Source: Thermococcus argininiproducens (GTDB lineage Archaea; Methanobacteriota_B; Thermococci; Thermococcales; Thermococcaceae). Taken from it: a DNA stretch of 64,000 nucleotides. The notes under the pieces are model-generated. The model did no database searches and was not told where the DNA came from. It worked only from the letters and a program-made list of their open reading frames with translations. Positions 1 to 9,810 of the stretch are shown here, piece by piece; position 1 is the stretch's first letter, and the number at the start of each line of letters is the position of its first letter. A program made the translations under genes and the position numbers. The DNA lies in assembly GCF_023746595.1 (NCBI RefSeq), contig NZ_CP080572.1, forward strand, positions 1-64,000, in the 5' to 3' direction.

Positions 1-139
1 CCTTTCCAGTAGAATTTTATATTATGATGTGGCAGATTGAGACAAGTATACACTCTTCCGTTTCCTTTAAAGGATAAACTTTTAAAGTGGTGTATATTTT
101 ACCTACTAATGGTTCCTAAAACATGGAGGGGGTGACTCC

Positions 140-1465
140 ATGCCATTGATTGAAGAAGTTGCAACCCACAGATTCGAGAGGATAGGGAGCCATTCACACA
201 TTCATGGTCTTGGGTTAGATGAAACAGGAAAGGCGAGATTTATAGGGGATGGCATGGTAGGACAAACAAAAGCCAGGGAAGCTGCGGGGATTGCAGTAAA
301 ACTCATAAAAAAGGGGAAACTAGCAGGAAAGGGGATCTTATTAGTTGGACCAACAGGTAGCGGAAAAACTGCTATTGCAATGGGGATCGCAAAGGAACTT
401 GGAGAAGACGTCCCATTCGTTCAGATTTCAGGAAGCGAAATTTATTCAGCGGAAATTAAAAAGACAGAATTTCTAAAACAGGCATTAAGAAGAGCCATTG
501 GAGTCAGAATAAGTGAGGAAAGAAGAGTCTATGAAGGAAAAGTAGAAAGAATCCAAATTAATAAGACCAAGCATCCATTCAATCCATATGTGGAAATTCC
601 AGAATCTGTAAAAATCACCCTTAAAACTAAAGATGATGAAAAAACTATCAGAGCAGGACGAGAAATAGCATATCAGCTCTTGGAGATGGGGATTGAGGAG
701 GCTGATGTAATCCAATTGGATGCCGAAACCGGCAAAGTTTCAAAACTAGGGACAACAAAAGGAGAAGAGGGCCTGTTCTTTAAAAAAATAGTAGAGATTC
801 CTAGTGGTCCTGTTCTTAAGATAAAGGAGTTCACATACACCGTTACTTTACATGACTTAGATTTAGTTAACAGTCGTGCAGGGGGAATATTTAGCATATT
901 TTTTGGCGGAGGTCTAGAAATTACAGATGAAATAAGAGAAAAAGTTGATGAGACCGTGAAGCAATGGATAGAAGAAGGAAAGGCCACGCTTGTTCCTGGT
1001 GTGCTCTTCATAGATGAGTGCCACATGCTAGATATTGAAGCATTTTCATTTCTAGCACGAGCCATGGAGAATGAACTGGCTCCCATCTTAATTCTGGCAA
1101 CCAACAGAGGAATAACAAAAATAAGAGGAACTGACCTAGAAGCCCCCCACGGAATCCCAATAGACATGTTAGATAGGTTACTGATAATAAACACAGAACC
1201 CTATAGAAGAGATGCAATTAAAGAGATCATAAAGATAAGAGCCAAAGAAGAGGGAATTGAAATCTCAGAGGACGCTATAGAGTATCTCGCAGAACTAGGA
1301 GAAAAGACAAGTTTAAGGTATGCAGTACAACTTTTGGCACCTGCAAGTGTTCTGGCAGGAAGAGAGAAGGTTAGTAGAGAACATGTGGAAAAAGCAAAAG
1401 AATATTTCTCAGATGTAAAAAGAAGTACCGAATATGTCAAACAGCTCGAAGGAATGCTTCAATGA
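140..1465 (+). CDS. TIP49 / RuvB-like AAA+ helicase (archaeal RuvBL homologue)
   Basis: A 441-residue AAA+ ATPase of the TIP49 (RuvBL1/2) family, which in eukaryotes forms hexameric rings in chromatin-remodelling and snoRNP-assembly complexes; its archaeal role is not established. Seen: Walker A GPTGSGKT at residues 70-77, Walker B LFIDECHMLD near 290, a long insert between them matching the OB-fold domain II that separates TIP49 from bacterial RuvB, and an AAA+ lid at the C-terminus. The ATG at 140 follows a GGAGGGGGTGA ribosome binding site at about 125-135; TATA-like AT runs lie at about 75-90 and 99-108. It is co-oriented with orc1/cdc6 and PolD, but 294 bases of probable origin separate it from them. 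Confidence 0.93.
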   Translation: MPLIEEVATHRFERIGSHSHIHGLGLDETGKARFIGDGMVGQTKAREAAGIAVKLIKKGKLAGKGILLVGPTGSGKTAIAMGIAKELGEDVPFVQISGSEIYSAEIKKTEFLKQALRRAIGVRISEERRVYEGKVERIQINKTKHPFNPYVEIPESVKITLKTKDDEKTIRAGREIAYQLLEMGIEEADVIQLDAETGKVSKLGTTKGEEGLFFKKIVEIPSGPVLKIKEFTYTVTLHDLDLVNSRAGGIFSIFFGGGLEITDEIREKVDETVKQWIEEGKATLVPGVLFIDECHMLDIEAFSFLARAMENELAPILILATNRGITKIRGTDLEAPHGIPIDMLDRLLIINTEPYRRDAIKEIIKIRAKEEGIEISEDAIEYLAELGEKTSLRYAVQLLAPASVLAGREKVSREHVEKAKEYFSDVKRSTEYVKQLEGMLQ

Positions 1466-1759
1466 GTGTCTTTTTTTATAATTCTTCCTAAAGTTTAACT
1501 CTTTTTAAAGCCCCCTTCAAGTTTAATCATAAATCTGCTCAACAAAGCATATATACTCCCTTCCATAACTTATAGAATGCATTTCCTTTGCATCTACTGG
1601 TTCCGGTGGAAACCTTTTTAAAAGATGTTAAAATTATAGGGATAAAATATAACAATAAAGATAACAATTATGCACAGAAATGTGCTATAATAATCATATG
1701 AACATTGAAAATGGGTCAAATTGATAAACATCAATACATTTCCAATGGAGGGAACAAAA
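1466..1759. other. Probable replication origin (oriC) with a mini-ORB
   Basis: This gap directly precedes orc1/cdc6, where Pyrococcus origins lie. TTCCGGTGGAAAC at 1601-1613 matches the archaeal origin-recognition-box core TTCCAGTGGAAAC at 12 of 13 positions and is followed by a short T/A run. The stretch 1620-1720 is very AT-rich and could be an unwinding element. Only one convincing box was found by eye, fewer than in described Pyrococcus origins, so the assignment rests mainly on gene context. The same gap must also carry the orc1 promoter. Confidence 0.55.
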
Positions 1760-3022
1760 ATGCTACAGGAAGGACAAACTGATCTCAATTCACTTTTTGA
1801 AAAATACATGCACAATGAAAGAATATTTAAAAATAAAGATGTATTGCGACATAGTTATACACCTAAAGAACTCCCACATAGACGAGAACAAATAGAAACT
1901 CTTGTACACATCTTGGTTCCGGTCTTACGGGGAGAAACTCCTTCTAACATTTTTGTATATGGAAAAACAGGGACTGGAAAGACTGTTACTGTGAGGTACG
2001 TAACAGATGATCTGATGAAGATATCTCAAAAGTACAACATACCTGTAGATGTTATTTACCTTAACTGTGAGATAGTGGATACCCAATATAGGGTGTTAGC
2101 CAATATAGTCAACCATTTTAAAGACGAAAGTAAGATAGAAGTTCCTCTTGTTGGATGGCCCACTGACGAAGTCTATACACAACTGAAAAAAGTCGTTGAC
2201 ATGAAAGAGCGTTTTGTAATAATAGTTCTAGACGAGATAGACAAACTCGTTAAGAAAAGTGGTGACGATATTCTTTATAGCCTCACAAGAATAAACACTG
2301 AACTCAATAAAGCAAAAGTTAGTATTATAGGGATTTCCAACGATCTACGGTTTAAGGAGTATCTAGACCCAAGAGTACTGTCAAGCCTGAGTGAGGAGGA
2401 GGTGGTATTCCCCCCATATGATGCTAATCAACTTAGAGATATTCTAATGCAAAGAGCACAAGAAGCGTTTTATGATGGAGTTTTGGATGATGCGGTTGTT
2501 CCTCTTTGTGCCGCCCTAGCAGCTAGAGAGCATGGAGATGCAAGAAGGGCCCTTGACCTACTTAGAGTTAGTGGGGAGATAGCGGAAAGAGAAATGTCCC
2601 CTAAAGTCACCGAGAGGCACGTGTGGAAAGCTCAAGAAAAGATAGAACAAGATACCATGGAAGAAGTTATCAAAACTTTACCATTACATTCAAAAATCCT
2701 CCTGTACGCTATAGTTTTACTTGATGAAAATGGAGAATTGCCAGCAAACACTGGAGATGTATATTCCGTATACAAAGAGCTCTGTGATTATCTTGACCTG
2801 GAGCCCTTAACACAAAGGAGGATAAGCGATTTAATAAATGAACTTGACATGTTAGGCATAGTAAATGCCAAGGTCGTGAGCAAAGGTAGATATGGGAGGA
2901 CAAAAGAGATAAGGCTCAACGTAACACCTTATAAAGTTAAAAACATATACCGCTTTGAAGAAACATTGAGGCCATTAATCTCAGTGAGCATGCTTAAGCA
3001 GAGGAGGTTATTTTATGGATGA
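1760..3022 (+). CDS. cdc6: Orc1/Cdc6 origin-binding protein
   Basis: A 420-residue AAA+ initiator that binds ORB elements and loads MCM at the origin. Seen: Walker A GKTGTGKT at residues 68-75, Walker B VLDEID near 155, sensor and lid regions, and a C-terminal winged-helix domain (about 320-420) for DNA binding. The frame is open from 1721, but the ATG at 1760 is preferred: GGAGGGA at 1747-1753 is six bases upstream, and the resulting length and start match Pyrococcus Cdc6. The next gene, DP1, overlaps its last bases, so the two are probably co-transcribed. No intein interrupts the ATPase core. Confidence 0.96.
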   Translation: MLQEGQTDLNSLFEKYMHNERIFKNKDVLRHSYTPKELPHRREQIETLVHILVPVLRGETPSNIFVYGKTGTGKTVTVRYVTDDLMKISQKYNIPVDVIYLNCEIVDTQYRVLANIVNHFKDESKIEVPLVGWPTDEVYTQLKKVVDMKERFVIIVLDEIDKLVKKSGDDILYSLTRINTELNKAKVSIIGISNDLRFKEYLDPRVLSSLSEEEVVFPPYDANQLRDILMQRAQEAFYDGVLDDAVVPLCAALAAREHGDARRALDLLRVSGEIAEREMSPKVTERHVWKAQEKIEQDTMEEVIKTLPLHSKILLYAIVLLDENGELPANTGDVYSVYKELCDYLDLEPLTQRRISDLINELDMLGIVNAKVVSKGRYGRTKEIRLNVTPYKVKNIYRFEETLRPLISVSMLKQRRLFYG

Positions 3023-4994
3023 ACTGGTGAGGGGGCTAATATCAAACAACTACTTAATAACTCCCCCAGCATATTTTCTTTTATCTGAATACTATAAAAA
3101 AGAGTTTACCCTTCCTGAACTCATAAAATTTGCAAAAGCAAGAGGAACGTTTATAATTGATGAAATAACAGCTGAAGAGTTTCTGAAGTCTAAGGAAATA
3201 ATTACTGCTCCAAGTCATTTAGAGAAGTTTCTATCCACTAAAGAGAAACCCAAAGAAGCTGAAGAAGTTCAAGAAAGAACTATAAGAAAGCTCGAAGAAA
3301 CTGCATATGAAGTTTCAAAAACTCCAAGTGGTCCCATTGAGGCCAAAAGTATAAGTACAGATATGGAGGAAGTCATTGAAACGTCATTTCCTTCTGAAGA
3401 AAGTGAAGTTATAACAGAACCTAGAGGCCTTGAAGAAACAACGCTTCCTAAGAGCGTAGAAGAAGTTGAGGAAATATCAACAGAGATCGAAGAACCCCAA
3501 GAAATCACAGAAACCTTTGAAAGCGAGAGCAATGGTGAAGAAAACGGAGAAAATGGAGAAATAAAAAGAAAAATCATCTTTGAAGAATATGGTGTGCCTA
3601 TAGTTGCCGAGGAAGAAGAGATTCCAGAGGAGAAAAAAGCCTATTCTGTCTATGATGATTTCAAAGTTTCTCCGAAGGAAGGATTTGAATTCCTAGCGAA
3701 GTCAATAAAATCCGAGTTTAATATTAAATTTGATGTACGAAAAGTTAAGATCACACCCCCCAAGGCTAAAAGCGGGACTACCAAAGAAGGAGAGATTATA
3801 GTAAAAGTTTATGAGAACTATTTTAAAAGCAGGTTAAAAAAGATGAGGAAAATTCTTCGTGAGAATCCTGAAGTTTCAGGAGTTATTGATATTGGAAAGC
3901 TCAGCTACATCAATCCAGAGGGAGACATCACAATAATCGGCCTTATAAACTCAAAAAGGGAAACACGAAATGGATACATGTTTGAGGTGGAAGACAACAC
4001 TGGAATAATAAAAGTATTCATCGGAAGAGACAAAGAAGATTATGCAAAGGCTTTTGAGATAGTACCCGATAGCGTCATTGCATTTAAAGGAAGATACTCA
4101 AATAGAGGGATCTTCTTCGCAGACAGGATTTATCTGCCTGATGTCCCACTCTACAAAAAAGAGAAACCTCCTCTAGAAGAAAAGGTATATGCTGTTCTAA
4201 TAAGTGACATTCACGTAGGTAGCAACAAGTTCTGCGAAAAGGCATTTATGAAATTTATAGAATGGCTTAATGGGCATGTGAACAGCAAAGCAGAAGAAGA
4301 AATAGTAAGCAGGATAAAATACCTTATAATAGCTGGAGACGTAGTTGATGGAATCGGTATATACCCGGGCCAGTATAACGAGCTTAATATTCCTGATATT
4401 TTTGACCAATACGAAGCTCTTGCAAATCTTCTTTCAAATGTTCCCGAACATATTACTATGTTTATAGGACCCGGAAATCACGATGCTGCAAGAACCGCTT
4501 TACCTCAACCGGAATTCTATAAAGAATATGCAAAGCCTCTTTATGAGTTAAAAAATGCCATTATAATAAGCAACCCAGCAGTAATTGATCTCCATGGTAG
4601 AGAATTTTTGATAGTTCACGGTAGGGGGATAGAAGATATTGTTAGTTATATTCCTAATATGAGCCATCACCACCCGGTAAAACCCATGCTGGAACTCCTA
4701 AAACTTAGACACGTTGCACCCACCTTCGGGGCAAAAGTTCCTATAGCTCCCGATTCCGAGGATCTACTTGTGATTGAAAGTGTTCCAGACTTAGTACAAA
4801 TGGGCCACGTTCACGTTCTTGATTACCAGATCTATAGAGGAGTATTCCTAATAAACTCTGGAACATGGCAAGCCCAAACTGAGTTCCAGAAGATGGTTAA
4901 CATAGTTCCTACACCAGCAAAAGTGCCAATCATAGATGTAGAAACCGCCAGGCTAAGAATGATAGTTGATTTCACTAAATGGTGTGACGTTTGA
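3015..4994 (+). CDS. polB: DNA polymerase D small subunit DP1 (proofreading exonuclease)
   Basis: DP1 is the Mre11-like 3'-5' exonuclease subunit of the two-subunit replicative polymerase D. The 659 residues divide into an N-terminal helical domain (1-75), a Glu-rich low-complexity linker (about 75-195), an OB-fold domain (about 270-380) and a metallophosphoesterase domain from about 395. The metal motifs are ISDIHVGS, GDVVDG, GPGNHD, VHGRG and MGHVHV. The start follows GAGGAGG and overlaps the end of cdc6 by 8 bases. The linker explains a length slightly above that of Pyrococcus DP1; no intein is present. Confidence 0.97.
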   Translation: MDELVRGLISNNYLITPPAYFLLSEYYKKEFTLPELIKFAKARGTFIIDEITAEEFLKSKEIITAPSHLEKFLSTKEKPKEAEEVQERTIRKLEETAYEVSKTPSGPIEAKSISTDMEEVIETSFPSEESEVITEPRGLEETTLPKSVEEVEEISTEIEEPQEITETFESESNGEENGENGEIKRKIIFEEYGVPIVAEEEEIPEEKKAYSVYDDFKVSPKEGFEFLAKSIKSEFNIKFDVRKVKITPPKAKSGTTKEGEIIVKVYENYFKSRLKKMRKILRENPEVSGVIDIGKLSYINPEGDITIIGLINSKRETRNGYMFEVEDNTGIIKVFIGRDKEDYAKAFEIVPDSVIAFKGRYSNRGIFFADRIYLPDVPLYKKEKPPLEEKVYAVLISDIHVGSNKFCEKAFMKFIEWLNGHVNSKAEEEIVSRIKYLIIAGDVVDGIGIYPGQYNELNIPDIFDQYEALANLLSNVPEHITMFIGPGNHDAARTALPQPEFYKEYAKPLYELKNAIIISNPAVIDLHGREFLIVHGRGIEDIVSYIPNMSHHHPVKPMLELLKLRHVAPTFGAKVPIAPDSEDLLVIESVPDLVQMGHVHVLDYQIYRGVFLINSGTWQAQTEFQKMVNIVPTPAKVPIIDVETARLRMIVDFTKWCDV

Positions 4995-5005
4995 GGTGAA
5001 ATAAT

Positions 5006-8000
5006 ATGGAAATTTACAGTGAGGATATGAAAAAATACTTCGACTCTTTGCAGAGAGAGATTAATAAGGCCTATGAAATAGCTCAAAAGGCCCGTTCTCA
5101 GGGGAAAGACCCCTCAAAAGAGATTGAAGTTCCCCAAGCAACAGATATGGCTGGAAGAGTTGAGAGTCTTGTAGGACCTAAAGGAGTTGCGGAGAGAATA
5201 AGAACACTTGTAAAAGAATATGGAAAAGAACTCGCTGCTTTGAAAATTGTTGATGAGATAATAGAAGGGAGATTTGGAAAGTTTGAGAGTAAAGAAAAAC
5301 TTGCTGATCAATCCGTTAGAACAGCCTTAGCTATTCTCACAGAGGGTATTGTTTCTGCACCACTTGAGGGTATCGCAGATGTTAAAATAAAGAAAAATCC
5401 CGATGGCACAGAGTATCTTGCTATTTATTATGCAGGACCTATTAGAAGTAGTGGTGGTACTGCTCAAGCTCTTAGTGTTCTTGTTGGAGACTACGTCAGG
5501 AAAAAGCTTGGCCTAGATAGGTTTAAACCTACTGAAGAGCACATTGAGAGGTATGTAGAGGAAATAGACCTATATCACAGAGCTGTTACAAGACTTCAAT
5601 ATCATCCCTCAGCAGATGAAGTCCGTCTAGCAGTTAGAAACATACCAATAGAGATAACTGGAGAAACTACCGACAATGTTGAAGTTAGCCACAGAAACGT
5701 TCCAGGAGTCGAAACAAACTACCTAAGGGGAGGTGCAATTTTAGTTATTGCAGAAGGTGTCCTCCAGAAAGCAAAAAAATTAATCAAATACATTGACAAA
5801 ATGGGGATAGAAGGATGGGAATGGCTAAAAGAATCTGTCGAAGCAAAAGAAAAGGGCAAAACTGAAAATAAGAAAGAAAAAAGCACAACTAATGAAAAAA
5901 CAGAACAATACTTGGAAGAAACAAAGGTAAAAATCAAGAAAGGCTTCTATTATGAACTCTACGAGAAATTTAAAGCAAACATAGCACCAAACACAAAATA
6001 CACAAAAGAGATTATTGGAGGAAGACCATTATTTGCAGAACCTTCCACAAATGGAGGCTTTAGGCTTCGGTATGGCAGAAGCAGGGTAAGTGGATTTGCA
6101 ACTTGGTCTGTGAATCCCGCAGTCATGATAATGGTAGATGAATTCCTAGCAGTAGGAACTCAGATGAAAACGGAAAGACCTGGAAAAGGTTCTATTGCCA
6201 CACCTGCAAGTACAATTGAGGGACCTATAGTCAAGTTAAAAGATGGAAGTGTCGTACGAGTTAATGATTATTACAAAGCCCTAGAGCTCAAAGATCAAGT
6301 AGATGAGATACTCTATCTGGGTGATGCTCTTATAGCCTTTGGAGATTTTGTTGAGAACAATCAAACACTTTTACCTGCTAACTATGTTGAAGAGTGGTGG
6401 ATACAAGAGTTTGTAGAGGCAGTTAACAAGATTTATGAGGTTGAACTGAGACCCTTCCAAGAGAATAATAAAGAGATGGTAGAAGAAGCGGCCGATTATT
6501 TAGACCTCGACCCTGACTTCTTAGCAAAACTTCTCTATGACCCCCTTAGAACCAAACCTTCTATTGAAGAAGCTGTTCATCTCTCACGCATATTAAGAAT
6601 ACCCCTACACCCATATTATACTCTCTACTGGAACACACTCACCGTGGAGGAACTGATAAGACTTCAAACTGCATTGGTAAATGCCATCATCGAGTGGGAT
6701 GAGTATAGAGGGCTTAAATATGCAAGAAAACTTGAAATAAGCCTCCAATCTCTAGGCAATGCAAAACGTTACCTAGAACTTCTTGGAGTAGAGCACAAAG
6801 TCGAAGGAGATATTGTAATCGTTGAATATCCTTGGGCCGCTGCACTTCTAACACCTTTGACAAATTTGGAGAAAAAACTTGAGTTTAAGGAATTTTACAC
6901 CCCAATCGACCTCATAAATGAGATAAGTGAGATTAAGCTGAGAGATAGAGGGATAAGCTGGATAGGTGCGAGAATGGGAAGACCTGAAAAGGCAAAGGAG
7001 AGAAAAATGAAACCCCCTGTTCATGTTCTTTTCCCAATTGGTCTAGCTGGAGGAAATTCAAGAGACATCTACAAGGCCGCTCAAGAAGGCAAAACATCCG
7101 AAGTAGAAATTGCACACTTTAAGTGCACCAACTGTGGCCATGTGGATATCTTCCCTCGTTGCCCTCAATGTGGGAGTGATGCAAAGCTTCTCTATCACTG
7201 TCCCAAGTGTGGCTTTGAATCTATCTTAGATACCACCTGTCCAAAGTGTGACATAGAAATGAAAGCATACAAAAAGAGAAGGATAAACCCATCAGAACTC
7301 TTAAACCAGGCAATGAAAAATGTTGGAATTTATACCCTCGATAAGCTCAAAGGCGTAATGGGTATGAGCTCTGCCCATAAGATACCAGAGCCCCTTGAAA
7401 AAGGGATACTACGAGCAAGAAATGATGTGTATGTGTTCAAAGATGGAACAATAAGATTTGATGCGACGGATGCGCCTATAACCCATTTTAAACCTAAGGA
7501 AATAGGAGTCAGCGTAGAGAGGCTCCAAGAACTGGGTTATACTCACGACTTCGAAGGAAAGCCCCTTGTAAGCGAAGACCAAATCCTTGAACTCAAAGTT
7601 CAGGACATAATCCTCTCAAAGGAAGCTGGGAAATACCTTGTTAGAGTTGCTAAGTTTATAGATGATCTTCTCGAAAGGTTTTATGGTTTACCAAGATTTT
7701 ACAATGTTGAAAAAATGGAAGATCTAATAGGTCATCTCGTTATAGGTTTAGCTCCCCATACCTCGGCTGGAATTATAGGAAGGATTATTGGTTTTGTTGA
7801 TGCTTTAGTAGGTTATGCTCATCCGTATTATCATGCAGCGAAGAGGAGAAACTGCGACGGCGATGAGGACAGTGTTATGCTTTTACTCGATGCATTGCTC
7901 AATTTCAGCAAATACTATCTCCCAGAGAAACGTGGTGGAAAAATGGATGCTCCATTGGTCGTTACTACACGACTTGACCCAAGAGAGGTGGATAGCGAAG

Positions 8001-8830
8001 TTCACAACATGGACATAGCTAGATACTATCCGCTCGAATTTTATAATGCTACTTATGAACTCAAATCCCCCAAAGAGTTAACTGGAACTATAGAACGGGT
8101 AGAAGACCGCTTAGGAAAGCCTGAGATGTATGAAGGGTTAAAATTCACTCATGATACAGACGATATAGCTCTTGGTCCAAAGATGAGTCTCTACAAGCAG
8201 TTGGGAGACATGGTGGACAAAGTTAGCCGACAACTAGCCTTGGCCGAGAGGATTAGAGCAGTAAATGAACATCACGTCGCAGAGACCATAATAAACTCCC
8301 ACATAGTGCCCGATTTAAGAGGAAACCTTAGGAGCTTCACAAGACAAGAATTCAGATGTGTTAAGTGCAATACTAAGTATAGAAGACCTCCATTAAGTGG
8401 CAAATGTACAAAATGCGGAGGCAAAATAGTTCTAACTGTCTCAAAGGGGGCTATCGAAAAGTATTTGCCCACTGCAAAAATGTTGGTTACAAAGTACAGT
8501 GTTATTGACTATACAAGGCAGAGAATCTGTCTTACTGAAAAGGACATTAAAATATTGTTCCAAAATGTCTTCCCAGAGACCCAAAGAACTCTCTTAGCCC
8601 TAAGCCACAAGGACATATGTGAGAGAATGATAGCTAAGAGAACTGGAAGAGCTGTGAAAAATAATGGGTATCTTGATGAACTTAGGGAAAATGGGAAATA
8701 CAAAAGAGCTGAAAAAGAACAATCAACACTCAAGTCCCAAGCGCCTAGAAGTGAGAAAAAGGAAATCAAAAAGCCCAAGAAGAAAAAAGAAGGAAAGAAA
8801 GTAATTAGCCTGGAAGACTTCTTCTCCTAG
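5006..8830 (+). CDS. polC: DNA polymerase D large subunit DP2 (catalytic)
   Basis: DP2 (1274 residues) is the catalytic subunit of polymerase D, with a double-psi beta-barrel active site unlike other DNA polymerases. Seen: a paired-cysteine zinc module at about residues 706-750, the active-site segment NCDGDED starting at N949, a second zinc module near 1115-1140, and a lysine-rich tail ending in ISLEDFFS, which fits a PCNA-interacting (PIP) box. The gene begins 11 bases after DP1 behind GAGGTGA. NCDGDED is where Pyrococcus PolD carries an intein; here the site is uninterrupted. An extra charged insert lies at about residues 285-315. Confidence 0.97.
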   Translation: MEIYSEDMKKYFDSLQREINKAYEIAQKARSQGKDPSKEIEVPQATDMAGRVESLVGPKGVAERIRTLVKEYGKELAALKIVDEIIEGRFGKFESKEKLADQSVRTALAILTEGIVSAPLEGIADVKIKKNPDGTEYLAIYYAGPIRSSGGTAQALSVLVGDYVRKKLGLDRFKPTEEHIERYVEEIDLYHRAVTRLQYHPSADEVRLAVRNIPIEITGETTDNVEVSHRNVPGVETNYLRGGAILVIAEGVLQKAKKLIKYIDKMGIEGWEWLKESVEAKEKGKTENKKEKSTTNEKTEQYLEETKVKIKKGFYYELYEKFKANIAPNTKYTKEIIGGRPLFAEPSTNGGFRLRYGRSRVSGFATWSVNPAVMIMVDEFLAVGTQMKTERPGKGSIATPASTIEGPIVKLKDGSVVRVNDYYKALELKDQVDEILYLGDALIAFGDFVENNQTLLPANYVEEWWIQEFVEAVNKIYEVELRPFQENNKEMVEEAADYLDLDPDFLAKLLYDPLRTKPSIEEAVHLSRILRIPLHPYYTLYWNTLTVEELIRLQTALVNAIIEWDEYRGLKYARKLEISLQSLGNAKRYLELLGVEHKVEGDIVIVEYPWAAALLTPLTNLEKKLEFKEFYTPIDLINEISEIKLRDRGISWIGARMGRPEKAKERKMKPPVHVLFPIGLAGGNSRDIYKAAQEGKTSEVEIAHFKCTNCGHVDIFPRCPQCGSDAKLLYHCPKCGFESILDTTCPKCDIEMKAYKKRRINPSELLNQAMKNVGIYTLDKLKGVMGMSSAHKIPEPLEKGILRARNDVYVFKDGTIRFDATDAPITHFKPKEIGVSVERLQELGYTHDFEGKPLVSEDQILELKVQDIILSKEAGKYLVRVAKFIDDLLERFYGLPRFYNVEKMEDLIGHLVIGLAPHTSAGIIGRIIGFVDALVGYAHPYYHAAKRRNCDGDEDSVMLLLDALLNFSKYYLPEKRGGKMDAPLVVTTRLDPREVDSEVHNMDIARYYPLEFYNATYELKSPKELTGTIERVEDRLGKPEMYEGLKFTHDTDDIALGPKMSLYKQLGDMVDKVSRQLALAERIRAVNEHHVAETIINSHIVPDLRGNLRSFTRQEFRCVKCNTKYRRPPLSGKCTKCGGKIVLTVSKGAIEKYLPTAKMLVTKYSVIDYTRQRICLTEKDIKILFQNVFPETQRTLLALSHKDICERMIAKRTGRAVKNNGYLDELRENGKYKRAEKEQSTLKSQAPRSEKKEIKKPKKKKEGKKVISLEDFFS

Positions 8831-8898
8831 AACCTTTAACTTTTCTCAACTTAACAAAAAAGATAAATAGTTGAACCACACTATCTTCTTTGATAGGG

Positions 8899-9585
8899 AT
8901 GAAATTAGTACCAAGTGTGGCTTACCTTAGAATCCAGAAGCAGTTTTATGTGGGATACTCTATGGCCCTAGCTGGTTGGGTAGGTGAACATCTGATTATT
9001 CGTAAATCTATTCCAAAACCTTCTTTTATGGAAAGGGCCTTGAAGAAGTTAGGATTTTCTCTTGCAGGTGAAGATATCGATGATGATAACTATACATATT
9101 TCTTTAAAAGAAAAGATATCGGAATCTCGGCTTATTTTGAACCCTCAAATGACCTTCTATTCCTCCAAGTGTATCCCTTCAAAAAGAGGATCGGCTCTGG
9201 TGTAAGCGTTAGAGCACAGTACATTGAATTCTATGACCAGTTTGTGGTCTCCATCGAGCCTGCTCAAAAACTTCCTCCTGGAATCAAGAGCATAGGCGTT
9301 AATCCTCTCATACTTGAGGACTATTACCCAATCTCTACTCCTTATTGGGGAATGGTGCATGAGGACTGGGAAAGCGATTTAAAAATGCTTGTTATGAGGG
9401 ATGAAGTCTTCAGTGATCTTGAAAGAAATGAGTATAGATGCCCTATATGCTTTTCTGAGCTTATGATAGAGGATGGGTATTTGAAGTGTCACACCTGTGG
9501 ATTTGTTTATGCAGGCGAAAGTGAGTTTGATAGAGTATTATCAAGATTCTCATTGGCCCTTGGGGAAGAAGAAATCCTATTTTAG
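8899..9585 (+). CDS. Conserved archaeal protein with C-terminal zinc ribbon, function unknown
   Basis: Not recognised as a named family. The 228 residues form a mixed alpha/beta body with no obvious membrane segment and end in a zinc ribbon, CPIC with CHTC about 14 residues later (about 177-197). Such a tail suggests binding to a protein or nucleic acid, but nothing defines a function. The frame opens at TTG 8890; the in-frame ATG at 8899 is the likelier start, although no good ribosome binding site precedes either, so the message may be nearly leaderless. It follows DP2 by about 70 bases and has its own AT-rich upstream region. Confidence 0.7.
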   Translation: MKLVPSVAYLRIQKQFYVGYSMALAGWVGEHLIIRKSIPKPSFMERALKKLGFSLAGEDIDDDNYTYFFKRKDIGISAYFEPSNDLLFLQVYPFKKRIGSGVSVRAQYIEFYDQFVVSIEPAQKLPPGIKSIGVNPLILEDYYPISTPYWGMVHEDWESDLKMLVMRDEVFSDLERNEYRCPICFSELMIEDGYLKCHTCGFVYAGESEFDRVLSRFSLALGEEEILF

Positions 9586-9603
9586 CTTTTCTTTGGGAGT
9601 AAA

Positions 9604-9614
9604 ATTTATAAATA
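9604..9614 (+). promoter_or_regulatory. TATA box of tRNA-Gln
   Basis: A TTTATAAATA-type box centred near 9609 lies about 31 bases before the mature tRNA 5' end, the usual archaeal distance. Confidence 0.6.
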
Positions 9615-9639
9615 CAAGCATAAACTACACAATGGGCAC

Positions 9640-9715
9640 AGCCCCGTGGTGTAGTGGCCAAGCATACGGGACTTTGGATCCCGTGACCGGGGTTCGAATC
9701 CCCGCGGGGCTACCA
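9640..9715 (+). tRNA. tRNA-Gln (UUG anticodon)
   Basis: A complete 76-base cloverleaf: acceptor AGCCCCG pairs with CGGGGCT, the anticodon stem ACGGGA/TCCCGT encloses a CTTTGGA loop with anticodon TTG, the T arm contains GGTTCGAATC, and CCA is encoded at 9713-9715. No intron is present. In archaea this tRNA is charged with Glu and then amidated by GatDE. Confidence 0.97.
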
Positions 9716-9810
9716 TTTAACTGGGCTCCAGAGTTTCGAACCCCTCACATCTTTTACCAAAATTATAATATTTATTAACTCACCTTCTTAAGATTTCTAT
9801 AGGTGATAAA

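Noticed and set aside
1-20. TTCCAGTAGAATT at the window start as a second ORB
   Set aside because: Only about 10 of 13 positions match and it lies on the far side of TIP49; too weak to call.
5006-8830. Intein in DP2, given its length of 1274 residues
   Set aside because: The extra length against Pyrococcus is a short charged insert; the NCDGDED site is continuous and no block A/G motifs occur.
8899-9585. Short frame at 9497-9778 across the tRNA-Gln gene
   Set aside because: It runs through a perfect tRNA and out of phase with the zinc-ribbon gene.
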